From Erodium maritimum (taxonomy: Eukaryota > Streptophyta > Magnoliopsida > Geraniales > Geraniaceae): DNA of 64,000 nt. Shown in pieces: positions 1 through 12,864 of the stretch (positions are counted from its first letter, which is position 1; every line of letters starts with the position of its first letter). The position numbers and the translations under genes were made by a program. The notes below the pieces were generated by a model that searched no databases, was not told the DNA's origin, and was given only the letters and a program-made list of their open reading frames with translations. The stretch covers positions 71,656,523-71,720,522 of the forward strand of contig OY997589.1 in NCBI GenBank assembly GCA_963921825.1, read 5' to 3'.

Positions 1-539
1 TCTTTTGTTATATAACTCTGTTTATATAAATTCTTTTTGATACATTATTTTTTAAAATTATTTTGTTATATAAATTATTTTTTTAATTTCTTATTTTGAG
101 AATATTTTATTCATACCGCTGACGGCTCCCAGTCGACCAAAAAACATCCACTGTAGGCTGTTGGCGTTTCTCGCTGACGAGGAGACAAAAATATTATTTT
201 AATCCTTCCCGTCAGTTACTCTCCGCCAGTAGCCGCTGTATAAGTGTGGATACTCTTAGACCAATCTAATCCTACGGTAGGTCATACATTATGGATAGTG
301 AAATATAATGTACGGAAAGACAATTTGGCCCCCGAACACAATAAATGTTGCTTAACCATGATTTGTAATGGGTTTTATGAATACTGCAAAAGAGGTAGTG
401 TACTAGTGGTAGTGACAAATTGCAGATAAATCTCAGTAAAAAAGGAAGAGTTTTTATCAACTTCAACTTGAAGCTCAAAACAAACTGCAAAACTTCAAAG
501 ATTCCATTTTCAGAGACCCAACAAAAACCCAGAGCCAGC
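1..539. other. AT-rich intergenic DNA upstream of the kinase gene
   Basis: I see no convincing gene here. The first 120 bases are strongly A/T-rich and the rest is mixed. The short reading frames have no recognisable domain. The segment probably includes the promoter of the kinase gene downstream, but I can point to no certain TATA box or transcription start. Confidence 0.4.
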
Positions 540-635
540 GTTGCTTATCTGTCTCTTCTTCGTCTTCTCCAAAACCCTACAAGAGAGAGAAAGAAAGTAA
601 AAGAATTAAGCCTAACTAACAAAGAGAGAAACCAG
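540..635 (+). other. candidate 5' leader exon of the Pti1-like kinase gene
   Basis: This is a CT/GA-rich stretch with repeated TCTTC and AGAGAG runs, as is common in plant 5' leaders. It ends in a good splice donor, CAG|GTAATT, at 635/636. The next strong acceptor is TTTCCACAG at 1494, just before the kinase N-terminal exon. The leader stays open in the frame that continues into the exon at 1495, so a longer N-terminus cannot be excluded. Without transcripts the 5' boundary is a guess. Confidence 0.4.
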
Positions 636-1578
636 GTAATTCTCTTCTTTCTTTATTGCCAAATCCTCCATTTTCGGTTGAGATCTGCGCCTTCGTTTCT
701 GCTTTTCCCGATCCCTCCTTCTCTTCTCTGCCCTCTTATTTTCTCATCTTCCTTCTTCCCATTCCCATATCCCAATTTTCAATTCCTCTCACAATTTTGG
801 GGTTTGAATTTGCGATCAATTTATTTTCTGTGGTTTCGATCCCTCTATTGAATTGCTTGTCTGTGTGTGCGTTTCATTCTTCCATGGAAGCCGAATTGCA
901 TCGGCGTGGTTTAGTGGTAGCTACTCTGATTCCTTCATGTTTTGGTTTTTGGGACGGGACCCCCCTGATATTTTGGGAAAGTTTTCCTTTTATAGTAAAT
1001 CTTAACATGAAGTTTGAGCACCCTTGTGATTGTTTTTGGTTAGGAAGCAGCAATATTTCATTTTTCCTTTTCAAAGATTTGTGGTTTCTGAATTGAGGGA
1101 CATTTACTGTAAACAATTTTTCATATTTTTGTTGTAATTTATGATTGTGTAAGTGTCGATGGTGACCTGAACATAACCCAACAACAACAAAAGAAAATCT
1201 TTGGAAACATATAATTAGGTGACTTTGTCTATGGTTCATATGATCATTTCATTAGTTACTGGGGTAATCAGCTTTTACTTTATAGCATATAAGTAATTTG
1301 TTGTTTCACACTGTTTGAACTTAAAAGAAGGTAATCTTAGTGCATTTTGGTATTGGGTTGAGTAATACTATTGTTACTTCAGAGGCAAGTTTTTTTTATT
1401 GGAATCCATCATCATCCAACCTGTTGGAGAGATATATGCTTAGAAAATGATCACAGTTAATGTATTGTCTGACAGTTCAGTTGCCTTTCCACAGGCACAT
1501 GCACCTCCTCCTGGTCGCTTTGTACGTCTTGAAAATAGTAGTATCGACGACGAATATTATCTAAGGAAAAAGACCAAG

Positions 1579-4500
1579 ATGCGTAGGTGGCTTTGTTGTA
1601 CATGTCATGTAGATGAGCCTTCCTCACCACGGGAAAATGAGATCATGAAAAACCCAAGAAACCATGCCGATGGTATGTTTGATGGAATCTTACTACGCTT
1701 GCAAGGTTGTGGATGGAATGTTATAATAATTTTATAGATGTTTTAACCAGTGAACCAAGGTTATGATGGATTGAGCTTGTTTGGTCGTTATACTTTGCAT
1801 TATGGTTTGGACCAGGTCGATTATGGGATTTAAGGTTTCTGGGCGTTTGAAGATACATAGTTATATTACTTCAACTCTAGCTGAAAATGATTTTCTTTTT
1901 CATTCTCTAATTGAAATTGCCAAGTTGATATGGGCGTGCTTCAAACTTCCACAGTTTGTTGGCATAAGTTTTAGCCCTCAATTTCATTTATGGTGGCTTG
2001 AACAATAATTTTTATCCTCAAGTTTTGGATGAGTTTTCTGTCCATTAGTACTCCATCCTCACTTTAGGCGCATTTCTCCCCTCCGTAGTCTTTAAATTGA
2101 AATATATGTGTGATAACAGTTGTGCTGATATTTTAAATGTTTTTATTTTGAGACCTATTCTCACTGTGAGCTGTGGCAAGAATTTTACAGGAATCACTAC
2201 AATCTACCTTTTGGTTCTAGTTTGCCTTTTCAGAAATTAACTAAAATCCAGGGTTTGGAAGGGCTTATAATCCAAAGAATCTTGTTATGATTAGGTGAAC
2301 TTTGGTTCGTTTTTTGGGTTTATTTCCATAACTTTTAGCTTCGCTTATTTATCCTTTTTAGGCAATTATATGAATATCATTTTCTTATTATATCGTTCTT
2401 GTTCAAACTGTTTCATGCATTCCAGTACAAAAAAATAACAAGGTATCAGCTCCCGTCAACCCTGAAGTGCAAAAGTCCCCACCATCTATCGAAGTGCCAG
2501 CTTTGACTTTGGAAGAGCTGAAAGAAATGACAGACAATTTTGGGTCAAAAGCATTGATTGGTGAAGGCTCCTATGGAAGAGTTTACTTTGCACATTTGAA
2601 CAATGAGAAAGATGTGGCTGTGAAAAAGCTTGATACTTCAACTGAACAAGAAACAAATGATGAATTTCTAACTCAGGTAGCGTTGCAGCATACAAGAATT
2701 AATATTTGTCAATTAACACACTGACACACACAACTGTCTCTGAAGTTGATACATGTCTGATTATAGTACACATGACTTCTTTTATTTTCTTTATGTAGTT
2801 ATCCATGGTTTCGAGATTGAAACATGAAAACTTTGTGGAGTTGCAAGGTTATTGTGTTGAAGGAAATATCCGTGTGCTTGCCTATGAGTTTGCTACCATG
2901 GGATCTCTGCATGACATATTACATGGTATGCAAACTCATCTTACCCTCGTAGTTTTCGATTCCTTTTATTTGATCTTCCCTTGTCTAATCTATAGGTAGA
3001 AAGGGTGTGCAAGGGGCACAACCAGGTCCAGTGCTTGACTGGATGCAGCGAGTGAGGATAGCTGTTGATGCTGCACGTGGATTGGAGTACTTGCATGAGA
3101 AGATTCAACCCTCTATAATACACAGAGATATTAGGTCCAGCAATGTGCTTCTTTTTGAAGACTTCAAAGCCAAGGTAGCGGACTTTAACCTTTCCAATCA
3201 GGCTCCTGATATGGCTGCTCGTCTTCACTCCACTCGAGTTTTGGGGACCTTTGGCTATCATGCTCCAGAGTAATTCTTCTCAAAACTTAATTTTTTATTT
3301 GTCTATTATCATTTCTGAAAGAATCAGCATATTATATAGTTATGTGTAGTGTTGTTATCTGCGGTCTCATAACTGCCTAAGTAGTCTTCACTGCGTATTG
3401 TCAATGCTATGACCTGTGATCAATTACATGCTGTTTTTTAAATGCATGAACTGCAAACCTGATTGTAGTAATTATACTTATTTTAATCTGGGATACACTC
3501 ATACATAGTGAGACTAGAGTAGATCCTCAGCAGTCTTTTGTATGGTTTCTTGCAACATAGGTTGCCAAGGTATAGAAGATTTGAGTAGAACCTTGGGACA
3601 CTTATATAGTTGGGCTAGGCTGATGGCATCATCTGATCAATTCATTAAGCCAAAAAAGTAGAATGCTTTCTTCAAATGAAGCATCTTGTAGGCCAAAGTT
3701 GACAAGGCTAATAGAAATTAAGAAGCTTATACAAGAAGACATGAAACTGATAAATATTGAGTAGGAAGTTCTGAAAAGACACCAATGGGAAGTCTTTGTT
3801 TGTGTTATTCCAAACAAAGACTTAGAACTGAATCAAGTTAATGTCATTTAATCTTCTTTTGAACATTAATAGAACAGTTTATAATATGTAAAAAATGTCC
3901 TATCTTTCTAAGCCAGAGGTTTTTGCCCTTTTGGAACTGAAACTGATTGGGACTCCCTGAACCTAGGATCGATTATTGTCTTGAATGTCTTTCTCAATCT
4001 CAGGAGATTGTATCGCTACTTTAGTAATACTATCTCCTTCCCAAAATGAGTTTCCTACTTTACTAGTTTGGATGTTCCAAAGTAAGTGTACACTTTCCTT
4101 GTTTGGAAGTTAATTATGCATGAAATGTCAATCATATCCTTCTCATTAGTTAGTTTATTACCATCTCAGTAGATTAGTGTTTGGTAGAATATGACGGCAT
4201 GCATGGAAGTCACACCATAATTTCTGAAAGTCAAATAGGACATTCATTGTGGGATGGGGGGGGGGGGGGGGGGGGGGGAGTAGTATTATATCAACTAACT
4301 TGTTTATGCTCTTATGCTCATTATAGTGTCTTTATTTTCTGGTTCATGAGTATTTTGAGTTTTAATGATGGCTTCTAGTAAATAGAAACGGGGCCATGTG
4401 TGAATTGTTTTTAGAAACTCTAATTAGTTTAAAACTCAATGCCCACAAGCTAGGCTTGTTCTGTCTCTAAGATGACTAAGTGTTATGGCACTCATAGCTG

Positions 4501-5096
4501 GTACATACAAATAAATTGCCTTTCAAAGGTTATACATGTGTGATTTGCAAACCCGTTTGCAGGTATGCGATGACTGGACAATTGACGCAGAAGAGCGACG
4601 TGTACAGCTTCGGAGTGGTTCTTCTTGAACTTCTGACTGGGAGGAAACCTGTTGATCATACCATGCCTCGTGGGCAGCAGAGTCTCGTCACTTGGGTCAG
4701 TTTCCTTACTACTTCAAAATATAACCTTTTGATCATCATATGGTTTACATGATTTTGTGTGAAACAATGTTAGGCTACACCAAGATTGAGTGAAGACAAA
4801 GTTAAACAATGTGTAGATCCAAAGCTAAAGGGTGAATATCCTCCCAAAGGAGTTGCTAAGGTCTCTCTCTCTTTCTCTCACACGCATATACATACATACA
4901 CAAGCTAAGGGTTTATGTTGGATTTTGTGTAACTAATTGGTGTGTGGGTCTGGCAATGATGTAGCTGGCAGCGGTGGCAGCGTTATGTGTTCAGTATGAA
5001 TCAGAGTTCCGACCAAATATGAGCATCGTTGTGAAGGCTCTTCAACCACTCTTGAAGGCTCCAGCTCCGTCTCCGGCTCCAGCTCTCGGGACCTGA
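1579..5096 (+). CDS. Pti1-like receptor-like cytoplasmic Ser/Thr kinase (7 coding exons)
   Basis: I read the coding exons as 1579-1672, 2426-2676, 2799-2925, 2996-3269, 4563-4695, 4774-4860 and 4965-5096. All have GT/AG borders and together give 365 residues, the usual length of plant Pti1-like kinases. The protein starts MRRWLCCTC, a cysteine cluster typical of S-acylated membrane-attached members. It then has the glycine loop GEGSYGRV (about 77-84), the VAVKK lysine (about 98), HRDIRSSN (catalytic Asp about 202) and the activation segment. The magnesium motif is DFN (about 220-222) rather than DFG, a known feature of this subfamily. The C-terminus is a short Ala/Pro tail. Pti1 proteins act downstream of AGC kinases such as OXI1 in defence and oxidative signalling; that role is family knowledge. 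The frame is intact, so I expect a functional gene. An exon beginning at 1495 could add about 28 residues upstream. Confidence 0.93.
4256..4278. repeat. poly-G tract in kinase intron 5
   Basis: A run of 23 consecutive G bases lies in the long (about 1.3 kb) intron between the exon ending APE and the exon beginning YAMTGQ. Such homopolymers are length-variable and prone to sequencing error. It does not touch coding sequence. Confidence 0.95.
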
Positions 5097-6876
5097 AGAG
5101 ACCAGTCAACTCACTCAGTTTCTTGTGCATCTTACTAGACAATTTGGTGTAATTTTCTTGCGGATTTCATCAGATCATTTATATATATTCTTTCTTAACT
5201 GTGGTGAGATGGAGATTGGATGCCTGGATTAGTTGCTGAGGCTTGTCTTTAATTGATAATGGGACTGGTTTGTTTGGTTGGTGGGTTTATTGTTGGTTTT
5301 GGATCACACCGAATTGGAACTTATTTGTTTTCCTACAAAATTAAGTTCAAAGATCACACTTGACTCAATACGAACCTATGATTTGTGGATGAATTGATAG
5401 TCTATATATAATATGAAGTCAATCCATACTACAAATCACACCCTTAATACAAGGTCTTGCTTGAGGTTCAAGTCAATTTATGGTAAAATGGTTTGAAATG
5501 GTATTTAAACTTGAGTTTAACCTCTGAATTGTAGCCAGATATCTATTTTTTTAGCATAAAAATCATTCATTTATTTCCCAACTGTAGAATTGCAGATAAA
5601 GGTGTCCGGGACTTCGCTCCCGAACTAAAATGATAACAAATTTGAAAACAGAATGGAAGGGTGATGTATAGTTCCGGACAAACCCGAAATGCTTGACTTG
5701 TAATAAGATTGACCGGTTAATCCAGGTGACTTAGGAGGTGGATCCTTATTATCATAAGTGTGCGCTACGAATATAACTTGTACTTTTCCTAGTTGGGTTC
5801 GGATGGACCTGTATTGCCTTCTGTTTACCAAGCACGTTGGTCCCTTGGTGGAGACCCTTAGGGTAGGTGATGATGATGTCAGGCATATGGGGAAATACCT
5901 AGGTATAAAGGAGGCTTGAGATCAGGTAGTGCCAGATCATATTGGGACGGGACGTGTCTCCTCAAGAACGTCTCGCTCTCTCGTCTGAGACTCATTGAAC
6001 CTGACGAGATTATATAGTAGACCTCGCCTAGTTGATTGGATAGTAAGGGAGCGACCCATTACCTGAATTTTTGCCTTTTGGGGACATTTGGCTGCATCTT
6101 CAAACAACCTCTTACAAAGTTAATGATTTTCTTGAGATTTGAGAAAAACGAAGGGAATTTTTGTCACTTATTATTAAAATAGTATAGAGTGAGAAATTTT
6201 AAAAGTTTAGTTTAATCAAGTGGTTTTTCTTTAAACTGTAGTTTCTAGGGCTTCTTCTCCTTTCTCCATAGCCGTCTTTTTTTCATTTGTAACTCCATAG
6301 CCACAATAGCTTCTCCACTTACAATGATTCTCCTCACCAAGCCACCCCCCCCCCCCCACACACGAACCCCTTATTCGAGTTCTTCGAAATCATACCTCCA
6401 GCTCTATCGACAGACTTTGTTAAGCCGTCGCGACTAAGAAATAAGACACCTCATACTTCTCCTCCTCTTGTATCGGCTCCGCTTCCTCCGCCTTCGTCTC
6501 CATCGTTGCTGCCCCAAAAACCACTATCCTCTAAGTCGATGTCCTGCTTGTCACCACCACCACCACTGCAACAAATGACCCTATCCCTCGGTTGCCTAGG
6601 TCTGGGAGGTACAATCGCATCAATGGCCATGCTTCTCTCTACAAACGACCCTAACTCCCTACGGCAAAATCGGTGTCCCCGTGCCAATCCATAGGCCACC
6701 ACTAGCGCCGCCGCTTCTGACTCCTGAGCCATTGCCTCAACAGCCACATAGCCACCGCCCTCATCGCCACCATCGTCGTCACCGCCACCTCCTCCTTTGT
6801 TAGCAGAGTCGTTGTCATCCTTGCATCCTCTACCACCAGAGACGTCACTTTCACCACCTCTTCATCTGCCACCAAA

Positions 6877-6907
<31 letters not shown>

Positions 6908-9165
6908 CCACCACCACTCATCTTCTACCACCAGAGCCGCCACCGTCCTCGATAGACCCAATAAGGCGATCGACAAGCAACATAGTGTGTATGGGGATAC
7001 ACACGCCGCCCTACAAAGGTCGGACCTTGACCGATACCTTGATTTCCTCATTCCTTAGAGTTCTCCCCAGATGCCTACCCCCTTCAACCGATCCATATCG
7101 ACTAGGGCAAGCATTTTCAGATCGAGTCTGAAATAGAGTACGGCGAGCTGCACCTGAATCGCCACACTTGTGGACCCTGTCCACCAACTTTTCTTCCTGA
7201 AATAGCCGGGTTTATTGTTATAAGGTTAACGACCGGTACCTACGGGTCGTGACTTATTGTTATAGGGTTAGTGTTTGGTACTTACAGGCCAGGACTCAAT
7301 TCTTACCCTTTTAATTTGTTTACTTCTGTCTGCACTTTTTTTTAAATGGGTAGGTATCATTAATCCAAATAGAAAATTAAAATACCCACAATCAAAGGCG
7401 AACCCGAAACAAATCAGGGGTGAAGCCGGAAGTCCCCGCCTAAGAAATAGACAGATACTCCGGAAAACATGGATAAGAAAATTAGAGTCTACAAGACAAT
7501 GTAGAAAATGATAAACACAAGTGATAAGCTCAATTTTACAAGTCCTGAGAACTAAAAACGTCAGAAGGTTGTTGTCTTGACTTATTGGGTGACGGGTCCC
7601 AAACCACGGCCAGGAGACCGATATGACGCGTTTATTTCTGGTCCCAATGGGTTTCCACTCCCTATTGGGCCCAAGTCTTCGAGGGTCTGGGTCGGGGTCC
7701 TATTCGATACTAAGAGGCAGACCAGAACGGGCCAAGATTCCACACATCTGGTGGTCCTGAACTCTTCGGATGAGGGTGTTGGGAGACCATGGCATCGAGG
7801 ACGGCGACCTAGGGGCGACCCACCCCGATAAGGCTTGTTACGTCCTGAACAGGCTCCGATGGCGATCGACCTCACCTATCATAATGGTGCGACTCGAAAA
7901 TGGTCATGGCTTGGTCCTTCCATGCAACAGTAGGCCTCCGTACTTAACTGAGAGTCTGGTCATAGAAGGGTCGTCGTCTATTTTTTTTTCCCACAAGGCT
8001 CTTTCTGGAGGGGCTATAGCCCTTTTAGCCAGACAAATATGATATCCTCAAGGTCCGACAATACTGCTCTGATACTGATGGGTACAACCGTCAGAATTAT
8101 AGGGGTAAAAAGAAGGTGAGGTAACAGATTGTTCCATCGCCAACAGTCCTCGACTGATCCTATACCGGAGTCCGGGTGGAAAAAACTGGAATCTGGGGCA
8201 GCTAAGATGTGCTAACAGGCCAGTTAAATCTGGTTCACCCGGGTCTTTCATGTCCTGTTCCATAGAGAAACCCTGCATGGGTCGGCTGTTAGAGAGAGGC
8301 ATGTGGCAGAGAAGAGAACAGGGTGATTTTGGGACGGTGAAGAGAGGCGATGAGTTCGGGTTGGTTTGGCGAGGGCGATGTTAGGGAGGTGAGGTCGGGT
8401 AGGCCAACGGGTACTCAAAACACTTGGCATAACCGGAGAAGGAGGAGAAGAGAAATCGGAGAATGAAAAAGGCGACTGAGAGATAGGTAGAGGACAACCG
8501 GAGGGGCAAGAGGGAGGCTGGAAAAAATAGACACTTGTCTTGGACAAGAGGAAGATATAGAAAGAACGTTGACTAGATAGTGAGCACAAAAAAGAGGATG
8601 GGCTCGAGACAATATGTTAATTTAATCCCAAAATTAAGATCAATATATTTTTGCGAAATTATCCGTAATTTATTTTTATTTTTATTTTTTTTTGATCAAA
8701 ATGGGAATATTATAAATGTTTAAAGGATGGTTGCATAATTACCACCATCTGAGTACTGAATCAAATTACAACTGAAATAAGAAACAGAAATTGAAATAAC
8801 AGTAAATAACTGAACAGAAAAGTAGAGTTGCTCATGATTTCTGGGCTGTCTGGGGTACGGGACTACGGTAGCGTCTGACGACACCGATACAATATTAGCC
8901 AAGCAGAAGACACTGATCGTGCAGATGCAATGAACGCGGTGGTGCTGCTGGTGGACGTTTAACTCCCCAGGTTGTCAGCGTGCGTCGTCCTCTCTCGACT
9001 GATAGTGGTAGAGCTCCTAAACGCGGGATTGTTGACCTCCGAGCTGATAGGGAAATTCCATATCAGCCTTTTGTGGAATCGCTTCCACCATACATCCCAG
9101 AGGGCGGTATAGCCAACCGACCCCCCTTTGGACCATCTTTGACTCATTCCGCAAGGCGAGGGTGC
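5097..9165. other. intergenic DNA, low-complexity and probably decayed repeat sequence
   Basis: After the kinase stop codon I find no coding region I can assign over about 4 kb. The first part is ordinary 3' flank. From about 6300 to 7050 the DNA is C/A-rich with runs of CCACC triplets and a 29-base poly-C at 6878-6906. From about 7200 to 8600 it is moderately GC-rich with many short open frames but no family signature. This may be eroded retroelement sequence, which a repeat-library search would decide. Confidence 0.4.
6878..6906. repeat. poly-C tract (29 bp)
   Basis: Twenty-nine consecutive C bases lie inside a longer CCACC-rich low-complexity stretch. Similar shorter C runs occur near 6345-6357, 9170-9184 and 31450-31467. 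They create artificial polyglycine reading frames on the minus strand. Confidence 0.95.
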
Positions 9166-11108
9166 TTAGCCCCCCCCCCCCCCCGCCGCTGTATGTGATG
9201 CTCCATCTGAGTCAGTGGATCCCTCTGACTCCCTTGCCTCCGATTCCCTCACGAGGCGCTTCCTCCCCGACATTGTTAAAACAGGGTCTCTAGGTGCCCA
9301 TTCCTCCCTCTCATCCTCCTGGATCACTCGAGGCTGATTTCTCATCAGCAGATTAGAGCCCCCCACTCGGTCATCCTTCTGAGCTTGATACTTCGGCCCT
9401 CGTTTGCCAATTAATCGAGTAGGTGCCGCTGACTTGCTCCCCACAAAATTCCAGTTAGTCCCCGGGATCAACTTGCCATGCTTTGCTTTCTCCATTGCCG
9501 ATCTAGGACCTGTAGGGGACCTCAACGACGGGCCTTTTGAGCCACCCACTACCGGACATGATGGGAAGAGGTGACCCGTACAACTGCAGCCAAAACAGTA
9601 ATCCGGAAGGTTCTCGTAAGAAACATATAGCATGGTGCGTACCTGAGATTCCGTAAGACGGAACCACACCTGGCTTTGAAGATGTACCCGCATCTCCACA
9701 CGAACTCTGATTCCCATGTAGTCCCCCCCAGCATAGACCCTCATTGTCTACATCCATTGCATGGTAGATCCCTAGTGCAGACCCCAGTCGGAAGCCCACT
9801 GCCCTATTCTATGCTCCCGCCGGAAGATTGGATACTCTTGCCCATACAGAGAAATGGGTAAAGAGTATATTCACAGGACGCATGTGCCCCTTGAGATCCG
9901 CGAATAGGACCAGGGAGTCCCAGAAGGCCCAGGGTTCACCTAGCAACACCTTCGCTCTTTCCTTATCACTTCGGAAGAAGAAAGCTGGGATATCATTTCC
10001 AATGGTCTCGCTTCCACCTTTATTCCCCACAGGTCCTCCATTCTTGCCACCAGGGACTTCCAATAGAACTTGCGGGTAGTCAATACCTTTGCAGCCAACG
10101 CAAAGGAAAAGTTTGGTCCGCATCCTACTACTTCCATTGGAGGGACAATGACTTCCTTAATGTGCATTGTCCTCATCTGTCTGCCTAGGGCCCCCATGGA
10201 TTCCACAATGTTAAGGTCTGGAATGTCTAGCAGATCCATACGCCCAATTGGGCCCCTAGGAGTATGCTCAACAAGCCCAAAATAAGCCTGATCCAATCCT
10301 CTCAGATAAGGTAATTGACCCGATCCAACCTGGCCACCTGAACCCGACCCCATGACCCGTTGATTCCTGACTTGATCCCGACCTGGACTCAGCTGCTTCA
10401 GACCCGTGCCCCTGCCCATGGGCCTCTCGGCCCACATTCGGTCCAGCTCGCCCTGGCCCGATCTCCTTTCATCCGCCATCAGTCCAGGCCCAGCGTCCCG
10501 GCCCAGGCCCAAACCAGCTAGGGTTGCGGGTGGAACCCTAGATTCAGGTTCCTTTCCCGGCTGTTGCGTCCATGTCGACGAAGGTTTCGTCCCCGGCTGC
10601 TGCTCCGACGTCGAGGAGACCACCACCACATCGTGGGTCTCCTCCTCGCCACTGTTACGCCCGTTCTCCGGCGGAACTACCCACACCGTCAGTGCCGTGT
10701 CCCACACGAAAGCTGTATGAGGTGGCGGCGAAGCCATCGACCGTTCCTCTAGTGTCCTCTGTTGCCGTCCCACCCGAGGACGAGGTCCCCACGCCGGTGT
10801 GCTCCGCAACAGACCCCGACGGTATGCCGATAGATTTGGATGCAACACCTGATCCTCACCTCCACGCCGCGTCGTTCCCCCGTAGCCGCCGAGAAGACCA
10901 TCATGCCTTCTTCGTCCCCGGTATCCCTTGCCCGCAGCGTCAAAGGTTCTGGAGAGGACTTCGAAGACTGCACCTCCGGCGAGCGCGAAGCTCTGCCGTC
11001 CTCCGCCACCTTCGCCTGATCTTCCGTGAACTGCTCCGGACTTGGCTTGCGCAGCCACTCAGAAGCATCCCGGGACTCGCTGGAAAGCTTGGCCGCCGAT
11101 GTAACCAT
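9166..11108 (-). pseudogene. LINE ORF1 (gag-like) relic: DUF4283-type domain plus zinc knuckle
   Basis: Read on the minus strand, several frames join into one decayed LINE ORF1 product. A charged, Ser/Pro-rich N-terminal part (about 11108-10750) comes first. A DUF4283-like stretch follows, with LTTRKFYWKSLVARM near 10150-9960. A frame change leads to KVLLGEPWAFWDSLVLFADL and WARVSNLPAG at 10000-9810. Next is a segment ending YENLPDYCFGCSCTGHLFPSC (about 9555-9620). The last motif is a CX2CX4HX4C knuckle of the kind found in plant LINE ORF1 proteins. Frameshifts separate the pieces, and the reverse-transcriptase half is absent. This is a truncated, inactive copy. A 13-base poly-C marks the region where homology fades. 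Confidence 0.75.
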
Positions 11109-11354
11109 AGATTTCGAGAGAGAGTCGCAAAACCGACTGTAAATCCTAGGGGGGTGAGAGCGGCTGCGTGATATTTTGATTTTTATAAAATAAACACTTA
11201 TTTTGCTAATGAAGTTTACATCATTTACTTAATCTGATAGGGTGCTTGTGATCTGATTCGTGTTTAAATCGAGTTCAGCTCTTCCACAAACCCGTTGCCG
11301 AACACTGGGATTGCTTTTTTCCTATATATACAGTAAATCCCCACAATTTTGAGT

Positions 11355-11391
<37 letters not shown>

Positions 11392-11406
11392 CGTACGAAG
11401 AAGAAG
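11109..11406 (+). promoter_or_regulatory. 5' flank/leader of the unknown gene, with CT microsatellite
   Basis: This stretch leads to the ATG at 11407. It contains TATATATA near 11322-11330 as a possible core promoter and a (CT)n run at about 11357-11389, a common plant 5'-leader feature. The start site is not proven by anything in the sequence. Confidence 0.4.
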
Positions 11407-12824
11407 ATGATGATGATCGGCAATGTCATGGGTTCTGATGCACGCCTGCAACAGAATCTCCGAGAGCCACAAGCCTCTCTTGACGGGATTGTTTCAGCTC
11501 TGAATCAATCGACAGCTATGGCGGATCACGCTTCCGGTCTTGCTCGCGGGTTCTCCTCCAATGGCCTCCACAACAAGCCGAAGCGTCCCCCCTATGGCAA
11601 AATTGGAGTCAACCAGCAACTGGGTTTTGTCGATTGGGTTTCTGGGTGTGAAGCGAGTGCTGAAACTCTTGCAAGAGTCTCTCAGAAGGGTTCTTTTTCA
11701 GAAATGGAGATTTCTGGCAATGGTGGTGCTAAGATGGTCTATGACAAGGCAGTCCCGTGTTCTTTGAAGATTCAGGTGATCGATGAAACTGCTTTATTGG
11801 AGACTGTTTCTGTCCCAAAAGCTGGAAATGGCCGTGGAAAGGAGAAGGCAAGACAGTCAAGAGGAAAGGGGAAAGGTGCAAGAAAGGCTTTTGATCCGAA
11901 TACAAGGCAGAAGAGTCTGAGGTATCCGAATACAAAGGTGCCCAAAGCTCAGAGGAGCAAGCGAGTGTATTCGAGGAAGGAAATGGAGGCCCTCAGGTTT
12001 GTGCAGCTGCTGGAACAGAGGAAATTGTGGAAGGCTATATACATTGGATTTGGACCTTCTGTGGCAAGAGAGTATGATGATCTGACCAATGTGAGGCATC
12101 AGAAGCAAGTTCCCCATTTTGATCCTCGCCTTCACCGCTATGGGAAGAACCCATCCCCTGGGATTCTTGGTATGTCTTCTTAATCTTTAATTTACTTTCT
12201 TGTTTGTTTCAATATGTAGCTTGGTTTGTTATATGGAAGATGGCAAGCAATTGGACTTATTGATGCAAATCTTTGTTTCGATCGATATGTAGTGCATGAT
12301 AGTGTTCTCTTTTGATTGATTATTAATTGTTTTTGGACAAATCACTTTGCCTATCTTGTAGGGATTTTGTTTTGCACAATATTAGTCTGTGTACTGTGAG
12401 GTTCCTTAGGAAACACTAACTTATGGAAATGTGGCCTCTTTTCGGCCTTTTGTTTACCATTCAAGATGACCTTAACACCTGTGCTCACTTTGCCCTGCTT
12501 GAACATCTTATATGAACACAGTGTGTTCTTGCTGCACACCTGTTGCATTTGCATTAAACTTAGGCACAAACTAATGCATGCAAGAGGCGGGGATGTTGCA
12601 ATTTAAGTCACTGATTCAATTCTTAATAAGTGAAAAAGTTCAGGGAAGGTAAGATATACAACATGCATAAGTCTTCATAGCCTGATATCATTGGCTTCAA
12701 ACTTTCAGACCTTAGGCTTTGATTGTGGATATTTGATACTCTCTGAATGTTTCGTTCAATATTAGGGGTCGTTATCAATGATCATTCTGTTACTATACTG
12801 ATAAAATTTAGCTCAAATTGTGAA

Positions 12825-12864
<40 letters not shown>

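Noticed and set aside
6702..7051. Minus-strand frames with polyglycine and tryptophan runs
   Set aside because: They arise from the poly-C tract and CCACC low-complexity DNA.
7577..8042. Overlapping frames at 7.6-8.0 kb as a small gene
   Set aside because: Similar-length frames exist on both strands, with no domain, no clear start context and no splice pattern.
10572..11171. 199-codon plus-strand frame
   Set aside because: It is opposite the LINE ORF1 relic, which has recognisable motifs on the minus strand.
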